Assembly: GCA_024138025.1 (NCBI GenBank)
Contig: JAMXBD010000427.1
Span: 62,001-126,000, forward strand
DNA: 64,000 bases
Reading direction: 5' to 3'
Source of the DNA: Combretum micranthum
Lineage: Eukaryota; Streptophyta; Magnoliopsida; Myrtales; Combretaceae
Shown: positions 12,051-25,516 of the stretch, piece by piece
How positions within the stretch are numbered: the stretch's first letter is position 1
How the letters are laid out: every line of letters begins with the position of its first letter
Made by a program: the position numbers and the translations under genes
The notes under the pieces: generated by a model
What the model was told of the DNA's origin: nothing
What the model saw: the letters and a program-made list of their open reading frames with translations, nothing else
Database searches by the model: none

Positions 12051-13376
12051 CCTACTCCCTCCTTCATTCTTTACACACATCTTATACACATAACAAAACT
12101 ATACCAAAATCATTTCTCAACTTCTCTCTCTAATTTTCCTCCCCAAAACTCTCTTTCTAGCTTTCTCATCTTTCCATATTCTTACTATCTTTATACAACA
12201 CCAACCTCTCTTTCTTCTACCACCCCCTTTTTTACATTAGGAAAAAATTCCTGCAAATATTATTTATGTTCATGTAACTTAATATGACTATAGTATATGT
12301 TTTCTAAACCTATGGGAGTTAAGAAAGCAACAATATGTTTATATTTTGTTCTTATTGATTCAAAATTTTATTGTTATATTATTATAATATTATGCTCTAT
12401 TTTTTTTTTATTCTAACTCCTCTATGTTGTTAAATATAGTTATGTATGTATATATATATATATATATATATTATAGCTTATAATCTCACTAATATAACTA
12501 TTATTTATTCGTGCTTTGCAATTTATTATTTATTTCATGTTATTATATTAAGACTAGTCTTTTTAGTCTTAGACTTGTCATCATCAAGTTAAAATAATGT
12601 TTCTTCTTTCTTTTGGACTTGTCCATAATCTAAGTCCGAGGAGCCTTATAAACCCCCAAATTTTAAGTCACAGTTTATGCTTAAACCTTAAACTAGAAGT
12701 CAACCGAAAACGTTAAAGTCAACAAACCTACAACAAATACTAGTAGATTTAAATCCGGCAATCCCGTGCTCTTAACCCCTAAACAACGAAATTGAACTAA
12801 CTGTGGAAAATAATTCGTAATAATATAAGGAAGCTTAAAAATATAAAATTCGTTAATTTTTAGTGTATTTTGGATCCGAACGAGATCAGTTTTCGAAAAC
12901 CATGTCCTAATGCACCCAACGGTAAAAATATTCCGACAATACCATTAAACTTATAAAAATACAAGGATTTCAAAAGTATCAGTTTAATAATTTTTTGGTA
13001 TTTAAAAATATCAGATATAGCTTAATTATACGTATTTTCTTTACTATCGGTATTAATTTGTCTTATCTACTATTCATAATACTATTCTACACAATTTACT
13101 ACTATTCATCTATTTCTACTTTTTTTCTATAACTATTCTTACACTCTACCATACCTATATTCTACTTTTTACATTTCACATACATTTTATTCACATCATA
13201 CTTTACAACTTATTACTTTTAATTAACAAAAATACAAAATAAACCAAAACACACTCTCTCTCCCTTTCTCTTCAATCACGCCGGCCACCCCTCTCCCACA
13301 CATACACATTTATTTTTTTCTTTTTTTAATTTATTTAATTTACATAATTTTCACTCTTCGAAACTCTATAAATACC

Positions 13377-13384
13377 CCATCTCC
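13377..13384 (+). promoter_or_regulatory. LTR TATA box (second LTR copy)
   Basis: TATAAATA lies in a conserved context (CTC before, CCCC after). A pyrimidine-rich leader follows to a splice-like TTAG/GTAA at 13549. Confidence 0.55.
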
Positions 13385-16300
13385 CTCCATTTCATTCATA
13401 CACTCATTTACCTTACCAAACTCTATCAAATCTACTCCACAAATTCTCTCTCTCGAAAATCTATTTTCTTTTCTTACTACCCATTTTCCTACTTACTTCC
13501 TACACACATACTATCCAAAACCTCTGCCACTATCATATTTCTATCTTAGGTAAATATCTTACCGACATATTCTTACGATGTCATATAACTTAACATAATC
13601 ATAGCGTATGTTTCTTAAATATCTAAATGTTATAAAGCAACACTATGCTCATGTTTTGTTCTTATTCATGAATAAATTTCATATTATGTTATTTGATTTA
13701 TGTACATATTATTATTGTCCCAACCTAACATTTATAACATATTATCTATATTTGTGTATCTATATATATTTCTTAGAGCATATAATCTCACTAACATAAC
13801 CATTATTTATTTATTTATGCTTGCAATTTATTTATTTCTTTCATGCTTTAATATTAAGATTAGTCTTTCTAATTTTAGACTTGTCCTTATCAAGTCAAAA
13901 CAATTTCCTTATTTTTTTTGTATTTCTTTCTTTGGACCTGCCCATGACTAAGTTCAGAAGCCTTGAAATCAAGTTAAGACTTCCAATACTTGATATTTAT
14001 ATTTTGCTCATTCTTATATTTTTCTATCTTATTGTTATTTTTATTTTTGTCATGTTACTAGCAACATATTTATACTCCATGCATGATCATATTGATAGCT
14101 GTCTTAATAAAAATAACAAGATTCTTTCCTAAGTAAAAGAAAATAAGTCCAACTTACTTTAAAAATGTAGTTTTATCACTTAGGAAAAAGTTCCATTAAA
14201 ACTTACAATTTTATTTCAACTAAATACTTTACAAAGAATTTTTTTGACAAAAAATCAGTAGAGATTCTAAGTGTTGTTAATATACAAAGCATTTATAAAT
14301 ATAACTAAGGAACCCTTTATTTATTTCAAACTACTATTAAAAGACCTTAAGATTGATAATACTTTTCCATAAAGAATTTTCTCAAAAACTTGATTGTAAA
14401 ATCCTTACTAGTGTTTTTAGTAAAAGACCAACACAACTTTCCAAATAAGTTAAGAAATCAACTCACCAAGCAAAATATACTTAGAAAATAAAAATTCAAG
14501 CATAACTTAGAAAGAGTAAAGTTATGAATCAAAACTTATCTTTTAAGAATCTAAGAAAATAAATTATATCACATATTTAATGACTTAAAAATCCTTAGTT
14601 TTATTTTCAAACAACTTAACATAATTTTGTCAAACTTCACTTTTTCAACTACTAAAACAAGATTGTTTTATGAAAAATCATTGATTGAGACAACATTATT
14701 AGAATCATGTGTTTATTATGAGTTGCATATGTATTAAAAGGATTTTTTAACTATATATATTTATATATTTTTTATGGAATTTTTTGTTGATTCAAAGTTA
14801 GAAAAACCATGTTTTAAAGATGAGAATTTTTGTATTGATTCTGTATCGAGTCTTTTAGAAAACCAAATGAGCTTTTATGAAGGAAATAACCTTAGAAATG
14901 ATAAGATATTTTCGAATAGGTAGAAAATGGTATATAATATGCGAAATTCGGAGTTAAAATGAGCAAGTTATGGCCATTTTAAGTTGCAAATTCACCGCAT
15001 GCGAATTTTGATGAACATAGTGAAATAGAATTTCAAGTTTAAGTAGAACTTCCAAGAAATACTCATTTTAGTTATTTCTCTTGTTTAGGTGACGTGGAGT
15101 CCGATCTACCTTACCCAGATGATTACTTTGACTAGAAACTTCTTCTACTATGGTCGAGTGAGTTTAAATTCTCACATTTTGTACTTATGTATTTGCTTGT
15201 AGTTTAGCGGCACTAGAATTAGGAAAATGATATTTGTAATAAAGAAAATGAGAATTAAATTCTTTAAAATAAAATGATATTTGTTACTTAGGAAAAATTC
15301 CCATTAAAACTTAGATCTATATTTTAACACAAATCTTTTCAAAAGTTTAGATAAGTTCATCATAGATTTTAGTGTTATTATTATTACTTTTTCTTTTTTC
15401 AAAATTTAACTAAAGTAGATTTCTAGTCTCTTTTTAAACTACCAAGATAAAATTTTCATCTAAAACTTTAAGGTTGATAATTCCTTATTATATAAATTTT
15501 TCTTAATAACTTATTTATAAGATTATCACCAATACTTTAACAAACATTAATAATCAAACAACTTTTCCAAGTCAAGTCTAAAATCAACCACTAGTTAAAA
15601 AATCCACTTATAAATGAATCGATATACAACTTAAGCAAACTAAGTTTTAAGAGGTAAAAATCCATTTTCTTTTATTAATTAATATTATGATAGATAAATA
15701 CTCACTTATAATAAACTAAAGATTTTTCCAACAAAGGTCCATGCATTGAAATTATGAATGTAGAAAAGATTTATTATGAGAATAAAAATTTAAAAAAAGT
15801 TATTCCTTTAAATTTTCCTCTTAAGCTAAAATTTAAAACATATTCTTTATAACTTAGAATGATTTTCCTCATAACCATATAAAGTTTCATGTTTTGAAAA
15901 ATAATTAGTTAAAAGAAGCTAGCATGAAAGTAAAATATTCATGAAATTCCAAACAAATATGAAATCATGATTTTCCTTAACTAAATGTCACATTTAAAAA
16001 ATCTAAGAATTTAAAATTATATTTAAAGTTTCAAACCTAGGAAATTCTTTAAAAGAGAACTACACTTGGGTTTATGTTACAAATAACTAAAACTATATTT
16101 TATAAAATAAATTGTTAAGCAAGAATTTGGGAAGACCTTTCGAAAATATATATATTGGATTATGGGTTTTCTTGTTAATCAAATCACATATTTACAAAAT
16201 AGCAATTTAAATCACGAGTCAAAGAATGATGCTTCACTAAACTCTATCTTTCATAAAAATTATTTACAAATTTTATTCCGAGACAACATCACTAGAATCA

Positions 16301-17860
16301 TGCGTAAATATGAGTCTATGTATATATTAAAAGGATTTTTCAACCATATAATGTTTATGCATTTGCTATAGAATTTTGGATAAAATAAAAATTGAGGAAA
16401 ATTACAAATTAAGGCTGGAATTTTCGTGCCAAAGCTGTACCAACCCGTTTTCTAACCCAAATGACTTTGAATGTTAAAAATAATCATAGAAATAGATAGA
16501 TCTTTTTGAGTAGGTGGAAAACAACATCTTATATATGAAATTCCGAGTTAAAATGAGCAAGTCATGATCATTTTAAGTTGAGGTTTCACATAATCCAAAT
16601 TTTGACAAAAAAAAATCATAAAATAGAATTAAAAAGTTTGAGTACAACTTCCATGAAATCTCATCCCAGGTATTTCTTTTATCTAGGCAATAAAGAATAC
16701 GAGGAGGACTACTACGGCTAAGAAGTTGTGATATGGATGAATGAGTTTTTCCTTACATTTTATGTATTCACGCATGTACTTATAGAATAGAACACTAGAT
16801 ATGAGGAAAATATAAAAATTGATATGCATGCAGGTTATCATGGGTACTATGTATGCAATTCATTATATGTAATTAATAAATGATAAGCATATCAAAGCTT
16901 GACTGGTTGATTAATATAAATTACCTTATGTATGTTGTTATGTGTGCAAATATTGATTGATCGCCTTAAATGGATTAATGTCACATTGGAAATTTCTTAT
17001 AACTAAATTGCTCATGCATATCACTTAGAATATCATCTTCGCATTTTGCTACTACTCCTCAGTATGAGACAGGAAAGGTAAGCTGCCTAGCTACATCTTG
17101 AGGAATTAGGACTTTGGAGAATATGGCCTTAGAGTGTAGCCAAGCCGAATCGATCGCTTTTAGTATGAAAATCCCAGGGACTAGTAGTACAGTTCATTGG
17201 AACCCTAAGACATGCACAAATTTCAAGGAGGTTGATGGTGACCCATTCAAAGCATTCAGTGACTCTCAACAAAGGGGTAAATCCATTCTACATACAAAAC
17301 CGGATAGTCGTATGTATTATTTGATCATATGGTTGTTGCATTTCATATGTTTGCTTAATGGACTTGTTTGATTACTTTCTTATGAGTACTTTTACGTAAG
17401 AAATATCTCACTAAACTAGTTATGCTTATCCCCTAATAGATTTCCAATGTTGCAGGATTATCATTTTTGCACCCAAGACCACCCTGACTATCCAAGTAGA
17501 ACCTATATTTTGGGGAGCTTTTGGAGGAATTCTATTTTGAAGACTTTAGCTTAGATTTTCTTCAAAATCTTTCAGTTTTAGTTATTTTTTTAGTGAGACT
17601 ATATTATTATGGAGATTTATCAGGGAAATGTCTCGTAGAAGATGTAAGACCTTTTATTTCAAAATCTTTTAGTTTTAGTCATTGCCTTGAATGTTCCGCT
17701 GCCATTATCCTAAAATACATAACTCCACTGGTCTTCCTTTGTTGTGAACGTATGCTTTGTACCAATATGAAAGCTTTCGAGTGACTAAGGTAGTCATTCT
17801 CAAGTTTTAATTTTATATACAGCTAACTATCACGTTTAGGATACCCGTTGGGACGTGACA

Positions 17861-18165
17861 ACAGTATTGGGTCAAGAGAAGAATAGAGTCTTTCAAACTA
17901 TCAACTATGCTAGCCAGATGCAAAATAGTTCTCAGTGCAACTATGCCACCACCGAGAAGGAGTTTCTAGCAGTAGTACTTGTATGTGACAAGTTCAAATC
18001 ATATCTAATAGGTTCTAAGGTCAAAGAACACACTAACCACTCAGTATTTTTCACCTTTTGACAAAGTTGGATGCCAAGCCAAGGCTCATTTAGTGGATTT
18101 TGTTTTTCCAAGAGTTTGATTTCAATATAAGAGATAAAAAAGGGATCCAAAAATCAAGTAAATAA
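17861..18165 (+). pseudogene. Athila-like RNase H, 3' continuation
   Basis: This continues the RNase H cut at 11042. It includes NYATTEKEFLAVV and KFKSYLIGSKV, typical of the Ty3/gypsy RNase H middle region, then a broken tail (KAKPRLI-like wording out of frame) ending about 18165. No integrase follows: the element is lost at about 18170-18200, where an unrelated repeat begins. Confidence 0.8.
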
Positions 18166-18198
18166 TCTAAAAACATAAAAATGCACTAAGAAATAATC

Positions 18199-18312
18199 GG
18201 GAGGGAGAATGTGAATTTAGTATTTGCCCTAAAAAGCTAAAATAAATAATTTTAATGTAATAGATGAAATTTAACTTTAATGGCAGTGGATATACAACAA
18301 CAAATTACGATA
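18199..18312. repeat. Anonymous dispersed repeat, copy 1
   Basis: It aligns with 60105-60230 in the same order: a GGAGG/GGGG start, AATTTAGTATTTGCC, AATTTTAATG, TTTAACTTTAAT and GCAGT. It is cut by the long LTR that starts at 18313, so it is the older sequence. Its family was not identified. Confidence 0.5.
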
Positions 18313-21300
18313 TGTAAACCCTTGAAATTTCGTTAAGTTTTTGCTTAAATCTTAGAATTAAAGGTCAACCAAAAACCCTAAAAGTCAACAAAAGGCTAGA
18401 GCAAATCCTAGTGTTTAGATTCGGCAATCCCGTGCTCTTAAACTCTAAACAACATAATTGAATTAATTATGAATAATAGTTTGCAATAATATAAGAAAGC
18501 TTAAGAATATCATATTACTAATTTTTAATGTATTTTGGAATCGAACAGGATCAGCTCTCGAAAAGCATGTCCCAAGGCTTAAAATAGTAAAAATATTCAG
18601 ATGACATCGTTAGATCTGTAATAATACAAGGATTTTAAAAATATCAGTTTCATAATTTTTTGGTAGATAAAAATAACAGATATCATATTTATATGCGTAT
18701 TTTTTTTACAACCGGTATATTATTAGTCTTTTTACTATTCATTATCCTATTCTACTATCATCTATCTCTACTTTATCTTACTACCTATTATTACTACCTA
18801 TACACTTATTTTCTACTTTTTTTCATTTCCAATACAACTTCACATATTAATTATTTTTCATTACAAAACAACAAAAAAATAAATCACTCCCTCTCTCAAC
18901 ACTACATGGCCGGCGCTCTTTCCCCTCTCCCATCTCTATTTATTTTCTTTTTTAATTTATTTTATTGCATCTAATTTCTCTCTATAAAACTCTACAAATA
19001 CCCTCTCTCCCTCCATTTCTTTCACACACTTATTTACATAACAAAACTCTCCCAAAATTCCTCTATAAATTCTCTCTTCTAAAACTCTCTTCCATTAAAT
19101 TTTCTTCCAGAATTCTTCTCTACACACAAACCATCTACCATCCATTACTACCCACATAATACTACACTCATCATCTTCTTCCTTCAAACAAAAACACTCT
19201 TAGGTAAAAATTTCTATCATTATTTTTCCATGTCATGTAACTTAGCATGACCATAGTGTTGTTCCTTGAAACTCATTTAAGTTGTAGAAGCAATAACAAG
19301 TTCATGTTTTGTTCTTGCACATGCTAAGAATTCCGATTTTATTATTTTATTAATATTATGTTATTGTGTCAATATTGTTGTTATTATGCTCCTAACTTAA
19401 GTTTGCATATACATTATTGTCTATATGTATATCTATATATTTCTAGAGCCTAAATGTTCACTAACTTAATTGACATGCTCTTACTATTATTAATGCTTTT
19501 TCTTTTCTTTCTTTTTCTCTTTCTTTGGGACTAGTGTATTCTTAGTCCCGAGTTGCCTTGATGAAGCTAGGCTCTCAATACTTGACCTTACTATTATGCT
19601 CATATTGATTCTTATATATATCTTATATTATTATATGATATGATTCTATTTCTCATGGCCACATATTCATGCATGAACATATTGATATTGTCTCAAAAAA
19701 AATAAAAAGAGCTTTCTTAAAAAGAAAGGATAGGAACTCTCCTTAAAAACAAATTTTGTCATCTAATAAATGATTTTTCCATAAAAACTTAAAGTGTTAT
19801 CTTAATAAATCTTTTCCACAATTTAGATAAGATTAACATAAGTTTTTAGTAATAATAGTACATGCTATTTCATCAAAAAACACTTGAAGTAAATTTATCA
19901 CATACACTCTTCACAAACCAATGAAATAAGAAAGTTTCTTTAAAACTTGATATTACTAATTCTTTGTTTAACAAAGGCTTTTCCTAAATTCATTTGAAAA
20001 ATTTTACCAACATTCTAAAATACTAAGGTCTAAACAAGTTTTACAAAATCACGAAAGAATAACCTCCTAGAAATAAGTCTTACTTAGGAAATAAAGTTAG
20101 TAAATAACTTCGAAAGTCGTTATTATTATTCATTTAAAGTGGAACTAACTTTAAAGAAAATTTAAAACACATAAACAGCATCACTTTAAGAAATTGTAGT
20201 CACTACCAATTAATACATAGAAAAACTACAATTTTTAACCGCTAAAAAAAATGAAGTTGTAAGAATCTTAAAAGGACTAAAATCATTTTTAGACAATCAA
20301 GTTATTCTCAAAGGTTAAGAAATAAAATTTACAAAAGGAAACATTCATTTATAAGTAACTCAAGGAAATTTTTTTTTTCAACAAACTTAAGTAAATTTTC
20401 AAGTCTTTGCTTTTTCCAAATTTTAGTACACATTTTTTTCAAAGGATTTTCCAACTGTACAAAAACTAATATTTTTGTGCAAAGATATTTAGATGAAGAA
20501 AAGTTTGGAAACTTGTGTTTTGAAAGCTAGGATTTTGTAATGAATCTGTACCTTGTTGTTTTAGGATCCAAATGACTTTTTATGACAAAAATAACCTTAG
20601 AAATGAATAAATCTTTTCGAGTAAGTAGAAAACGGTATATAATATACGAAATTTTGAGTTAAAATGAGCAATTTATTGCCCTTTTAAGTTGGAATTTCCA
20701 TCCATACGAATTTTACCGAAACTAGAAGATAGAGTTAGAATTTTTGGTTAGAAATTCCATGGAATATGCATTTAGGGTATTTCCTTTGTTTAGGAAATGA
20801 AGAGGACAACATGTACTATCCCAAGGACAATTTCGACTAAGGAAGCATCGTCAAGACATGGCCGAGTGAGTCTACTTCCCTTGTTTTTCATACTTGTGAT
20901 TATACTTGTAGTATAGTAGCACTAGATATAGGAGAAAAAGATACAATGGAAAGTGCATGTGACTTATAATGTGGTGAAAGAACTTTAAGCATATCGAGCC
21001 ATGAATTTATTATATCGAATTATATGTTTATTAGCATGTCGAAGTATCTGAAATTGGTTGACCACTTGCAGAAAATTGATGGCTAGTAGAAGCTCATAAG
21101 ATCTACATATTTTTAGTGGCACATAACAGCCGATAAGAACTATGAAAAATTAATGTTATAAATTATTGGTTGTAATTGGCTGGTATGCCTAACGCCGAAC
21201 GAAGAGCATAAATTCATTCAACATATGATTCCGAAAAAATCATATGTCTTGTATGCTCACGTGGTTGTTGCATTTCATTTGCTTGTATAAGAAAAATTGG

Positions 21301-21808
21301 TTGATATTTTCGTTTCGAGTATGTAAATTAAGAATGGTCTCACTAAGCGCGTAAAGTTTACACCCCTATAGATTTTTGTATATGCAGGACCATCTGTTCT
21401 TATACCCGAGGTCTCACCATATCCGCATAAGTCTTCTTTTTAGGAAGCTTTTGGGGGAAATCTACTTGAAGATTAGAATAGACTTCCTCTAAAATCTTTT
21501 GATGAAGTGTTTAAGTTATTTGGTAAAGACTAGTAAACTTTTATTTGATCCTTGGAGAATTAGCGAGAAATGCCCCTAAGATTTATGTAATAGACTCTTA
21601 ATTGCTATTATGAGTTATCTTTATATCTAGATTCTTGTATCTTCAATATTACTCGCTTAAACTACACTTTTCAATAGTGTCTCCTATTACCGTATTGTAT
21701 GCTTTACATATAATATCGAGACTTTCGCATGACTAAGGTAGTCATTCTTAAATCTTTATATTGTATGTAGTGGACTGTCATGTTTAGGGTACCCTTCGGG
21801 GTACGGCA
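18313..21808 (+). mobile_element. 5' LTR (3.5 kb) of a Tekay-like chromovirus
   Basis: It starts TGTAAACCCTTGAAATTTCG and ends GGGGTACGGCA, followed eight bases later by a tRNA-Met PBS and then a gag, so this is a true 5' LTR rather than a solo LTR. It contains a weak TATA (TATAAAAC near 18983), a splice-like TTAG/GTAA at 19203, the conserved 44-bp block at 20648-20692 and a TGCAG/GA at 21387. The matching 3' LTR is not identified. The LTR at 33358-37410 resembles the copy at 12647-17860 more than this one. Confidence 0.85.
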
Positions 21809-21816
21809 ATTTAAGT

Positions 21817-21828
21817 TGGTATAAGAGC
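21817..21828 (+). promoter_or_regulatory. tRNA-Met primer-binding site
   Basis: TGGTATAAGAGC differs by one base from the canonical TGGTATCAGAGC and lies 8 bp past the LTR end. It fixes the LTR boundary and the element's plus orientation. Confidence 0.85.
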
Positions 21829-21989
21829 AATAAGTTTAACGGAATAAAGGTAATAGGAATGAATCTAGAAAAAGAAAGGGTAGATAAGTTAAAAACTAAG
21901 TAGACATAGGTTTAGGTCTAAGATAAGTTAGATAAGCTTAGAATTTTCCAAAAGAATTAATGATTTTTCTTTTCTTTTATTTCTTACCC

Positions 21990-24465
21990 TTGGAGAAGTT
22001 AGAGCTAAGGCCCAACGCCTAAACATGAGGAGTGATGAGATCATTTTGGATTATCAACTAAAAGTTAGGGTTATATGTGAAGAATTTGCCCTTATAAGAT
22101 GACCTAGGTCCGCCTGGGAAATGTACAATATGTGGAGTAGAGGACTCCAGGATACTATTAGGATTATGTTATTAATGGTCTAAGATATGATGCCCAAAGG
22201 CGTGTAAACTGGATAGATATGGAAGTCATATACGGCATGGAACGACTGATGTGTTATTACAACAACACTCCCATGCTTCAAGAAGCCACATTCATTTTCC
22301 ACAATGATAGACATCCAGTTTTTCCAGACTTTCGAACTTAGAACTCTATAGGCCTGGTGTACATCTATATCCACTACGAGTTAGCCGACCACACCAACTG
22401 GGGCCAAGCAGATGAGGAATCTTATTTGTTTTGGTACGGAGTATGTCAGAATGTACTACCATACCCCGATGAGCCAACCCCGACACAACCACAAAATGAA
22501 GATAAGGAAGAAGATGAGGGAATGGAAGAAGAATAAGAAGAAGAAGAAGAAGAGAATCCAAAAGAGGATGAAGAAGGAGGACGAGAAGTGGAACCTATGG
22601 TAAACCACCCTTGGGAAGATCCCATCCCCGAACCCCATTGAGTTAATCACAATTTCAAGTGGCATGCCGACCCAGCATAAGATACGAGTACTCTAAGTAG
22701 AAGTCGATCTAGTACTCCTATGCCGAGAGATCAAACCAGTGATGTGATGATGGAGGAGTCCGATGGAGGGCATGCACCATAAATAGCCCATAAACAAGGA
22801 GAACCTAGTACGTCCAGGGTTCGTCCCTCCAATAAAGGAAAAAGGATGATAGTACGGAGCTACCTAAGGCAATTTGTAGCTAAGAGGCCCAAAATGTTGG
22901 TTGAACAAGGAAAGAAGGAATTATCTACCTAAGCAAATCCCATATGTCTACATCAAATTTTGTAGCAAAAATCGACCTAGATTATAGGATTGATTAAAAG
23001 TTTATCTTATGCTTTTAGAAAGGTGTTTTGTCTTGTAATGTTTTATGCTTTTATTGTAAGCTTTGTTCTTGATTTCTTTTATGTACGGGTTTCACACCCT
23101 TTGATGTTTCTCATTTAATGAAGTATTTCCAATTTGAAAATTTCAACTTCTGAATTGAATATTTAAATCTCTTTTGTGAATTTAATATATTCTCTATCAT
23201 GTTAGAACTTTCAAAACTTCCATAATTTCCAAGACTCAACGCTTAGAAGGGTGTAATGATTAAAACTCACATAACTAAAAATTTAAAACAACCGACCAAG
23301 ATGAGGACGTGCGAGAGAAAGACGTGCATCAAATAGTCCACCTAATGAAGCAAACCAACAAGAAGTACCTCTAGTGGTTCCGCCCCCAAATCTACAAGTG
23401 GACTCATAAGCCACACTTGGTTAATTAACACAACTTCTGAATGTGTTAGTACAACAACAAAATATGAACATGCCAGCATTAGCATCGGTACAAGCACCAA
23501 CCCAACAAGCACCTTAAGCATCCGTGCAAGGACCCGTACCCCATGATGCCTAGTCGCATACCGCACCTTTGCTACCTCCCCCACCACCCTAACCTTATAG
23601 GACTTCGCTTCTAGATTTCATCAAAAGTAACCGCTACTTTGATGGAGCCTTCAAAAAACCATACGAAGCCGAGGATTAGCTTGCATAGATAGAACGATCT
23701 TTTGCTACCTATGCAGTGCCCCATCACCTTTGTCTAAGATATGGCACCTACATGCTAAGATTTAATGCTAAGATCTAGTAGGAGTGAAAAAGCCAAGAGT
23801 TGCCACCACCCATTACTTGGGATATGTTCCGAAATGAGTTTTTGGAGAACTATTTTCCAGGAAACTTGAGAATGAGGTATAATGCAGACTTCTTGCACAT
23901 ATCTCAAAAGGGAAGGACTATAGAATAATACCAAATGGAATTCAGCAGACTTTTACAGTATGCTTCCGATTCCTACAACTACAGTAAGGAATTGAAATGG
24001 AAAGTATTCGGAATGGACTTGATGAAGATTTGAGAATGAGGTTAGAAGATTTTGACATCCGCACCTCCAGAGAATTGGTAGAACAAGCAAGGATTGTTGA
24101 AGGAGCTAAGAAAAGAAAGACTAGAGCCTCTAAGAAGAAAGTATTTGTGTTCGACAAGAAATTCCAAGCTGGGACAAGCTCTAATTTCTCTTCCAAGAGA
24201 TTCAAACCTGTCAGCCACTTCAGGGAAATGTTAGTGGACGGAAGGATGTTTCTAAGATAGCAGTAATTTGTTAGAAGTGTAAAGAAGCGCACTATCCGAA
24301 AAGATGCCCCCTTCCCCTGGCTCCAAAACAAGTGCTATTTTTGTGGTGATCCAAGCCATAAGATCCCTGATTGCTTGAAGAAGGCTTCCATAACTTGCTT
24401 TGTATGCAAACAAACAAGGCATTTTGCTAATGAATGTCCTCAAAGGAAATTCATAACGGCTTAAC
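21990..24465 (+). pseudogene. Decayed gag of the Tekay-like element, with zinc knuckles
   Basis: A retrotransposon gag core can be followed from about 23600 (an RYGTYML near 23740, then PPITWDMFRNEFLENYFPG near 23810, then DEDLRMRLEDFDI near 24020). Zinc-knuckle motifs follow: an imperfect first one near 24270, then CYFCGDPSHKIPDC and CFVCKQTRHFANEC (CX2CX4HX4C) near 24330-24440. Stops and frameshifts interrupt the frame at several points. The 22500-22590 part is a low-complexity AAG-rich stretch. Gag packages the element's RNA. Protease and pol, which should follow, are absent because a minus-strand chromovirus begins at about 24.5 kb. Confidence 0.8.
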
Positions 24466-24549
24466 CCACTGGATCATCAGGAGGACCTGCTCCAATAAGA
24501 AGTGGGAACGGAAGTGGGAACCACCCGACATCATCCATGCATGGGCTAA

Positions 24550-25297
24550 GAATTTACAACCTTGAGGGACAATGGCTCTATGAAGAGGCTAATGATGCGA
24601 ACTCCAGGTATATTAAACCTGAAACCCAGCAAGAATACACAAAATAATGCTTTCAGGAATGTTAAATCAGATCTAAAGCGGATCTTGACCCAAAGTTGTA
24701 TTTCAAACTTGAACCAAAGATATAATAAAATGGAAACATTTACCCTAAGTTGTATTTCAAACTCGAACAAAGGTGTAGAATTGAAATGAACGCCATAAGA
24801 TTAAGTCTTGATAAGTTCACAAGTTCGCAATGGAACCTAAAGAGAAAAACTGTCCCAAAATAATATTCATTCAAAAGTTAATTGTCCATACAAAAGCTAG
24901 AACCAAATATATATAACAAACAAAAGAAACTGAAAAGTCTCCAAAAATGAAACTGAAAAGTCTTAAATAATGAAACTGAAAAGTCTCAAATAATTCTCGT
25001 GCATAACATATGTCGGCGGTGTTACGATGGAACGTCGGCGGCATAGGGCTAGCGTTAGTCTCCTATAAGCATAATTCCAATTCTGATTTCGTTGGAGAAT
25101 CTCCAAAGGCTTGTATAACATTTACAATGTCCAGATCATCATCCAATGATAGATCCATGACGAAATCTCCATGCAAAGCTTGTTTCCTCCATGTTTCTTC
25201 AACGAATGCTCCTAACGCCTTCCTCATCTTCTTGGCTTTAGCTCGTATGACCGGTCTAACTGGAATGTATAGCAGATCCTTGGATGTTGCTTCATCA
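24550..25297 (-). repeat. Probable 3' LTR of the minus-strand chromovirus
   Basis: On the minus strand, a purine-rich tract (GAGGAGAGGGGGAA) within the end of pol is followed by TGATGAAGC at 25297, the same PPT/LTR junction style as in the elements at 3423-5493 and 60319-62840. The far end, near 24550-24780, is uncertain. It contains a short tandem repeat at 24926-24994. Confidence 0.45.
24926..24994. repeat. Three copies of a 23-bp tandem repeat
   Basis: GAAACTGAAAAGTCT recurs at 24926, 24949 and 24972 with near-identical A-rich spacers. Confidence 0.8.
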
Positions 25298-25516
25298 TTC
25301 CCCCTCTCCTCAAAAGGATTTATCCTTGAATCAGCATCCCCTACATCAAAAGTAGACAAATCAGACACATTGAAAGTTGCACTAACGTTATACTCACCTG
25401 GAAGATCCAGCTTGTAAGCATCATCATTGATCCGTGCAACAACTTGAAATGGACCATCTCCTCGTGGTTGCAACTTAGAACACCGCTGTTGTGGGAACCT
25501 CTCCTTGTGCAGGTGC
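25063..25516 (-). pseudogene. Chromovirus polyprotein C-terminus (end of integrase and tail)
   Basis: Reading down from 25516: KERFPQQR, then LQPRGDGPFQVVARIND, LPGEYNVSATFNVSDL and DSRINPFEERGNDE, then a basic tail with RAKAKKMRKAL. This is the typical C-terminal region of plant chromovirus integrases. The last ~75 residues lie inside the 3' LTR, as in related elements. The domain is cut at 25517 by a 5.9 kb solo LTR and resumes at 31377. Confidence 0.85.

Larger units (their letters stand above)
11043..17860 (+). mobile_element. 6.8 kb mosaic solo LTR (Tekay-like) inserted in the Athila RNase H
   Basis: It starts TGTAAACCCTCGAATTTTTC and ends GGGACGTGACA. The flanks GCAGT (11038-11042) and ACAGT (17861-17865) agree at 4 of 5 bases and fit a 5-bp target duplication. 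The surrounding RNase H frame continues correctly across the gap if the insert and one flank copy are ignored. No PBS or coding region is inside. The unusual length comes from two partial internal duplications: a truncated first copy (11043-12646) followed by a second LTR start (TATAAACCCCC at 12647), and a repeated central block (about 14100-15235 against 15236-16800). Confidence 0.8.

Noticed and set aside
22412..22665. Overlapping Lys/Glu- or Phe-rich ORFs
   Set aside because: They are frames across an AAG-rich low-complexity stretch within the decayed gag region.
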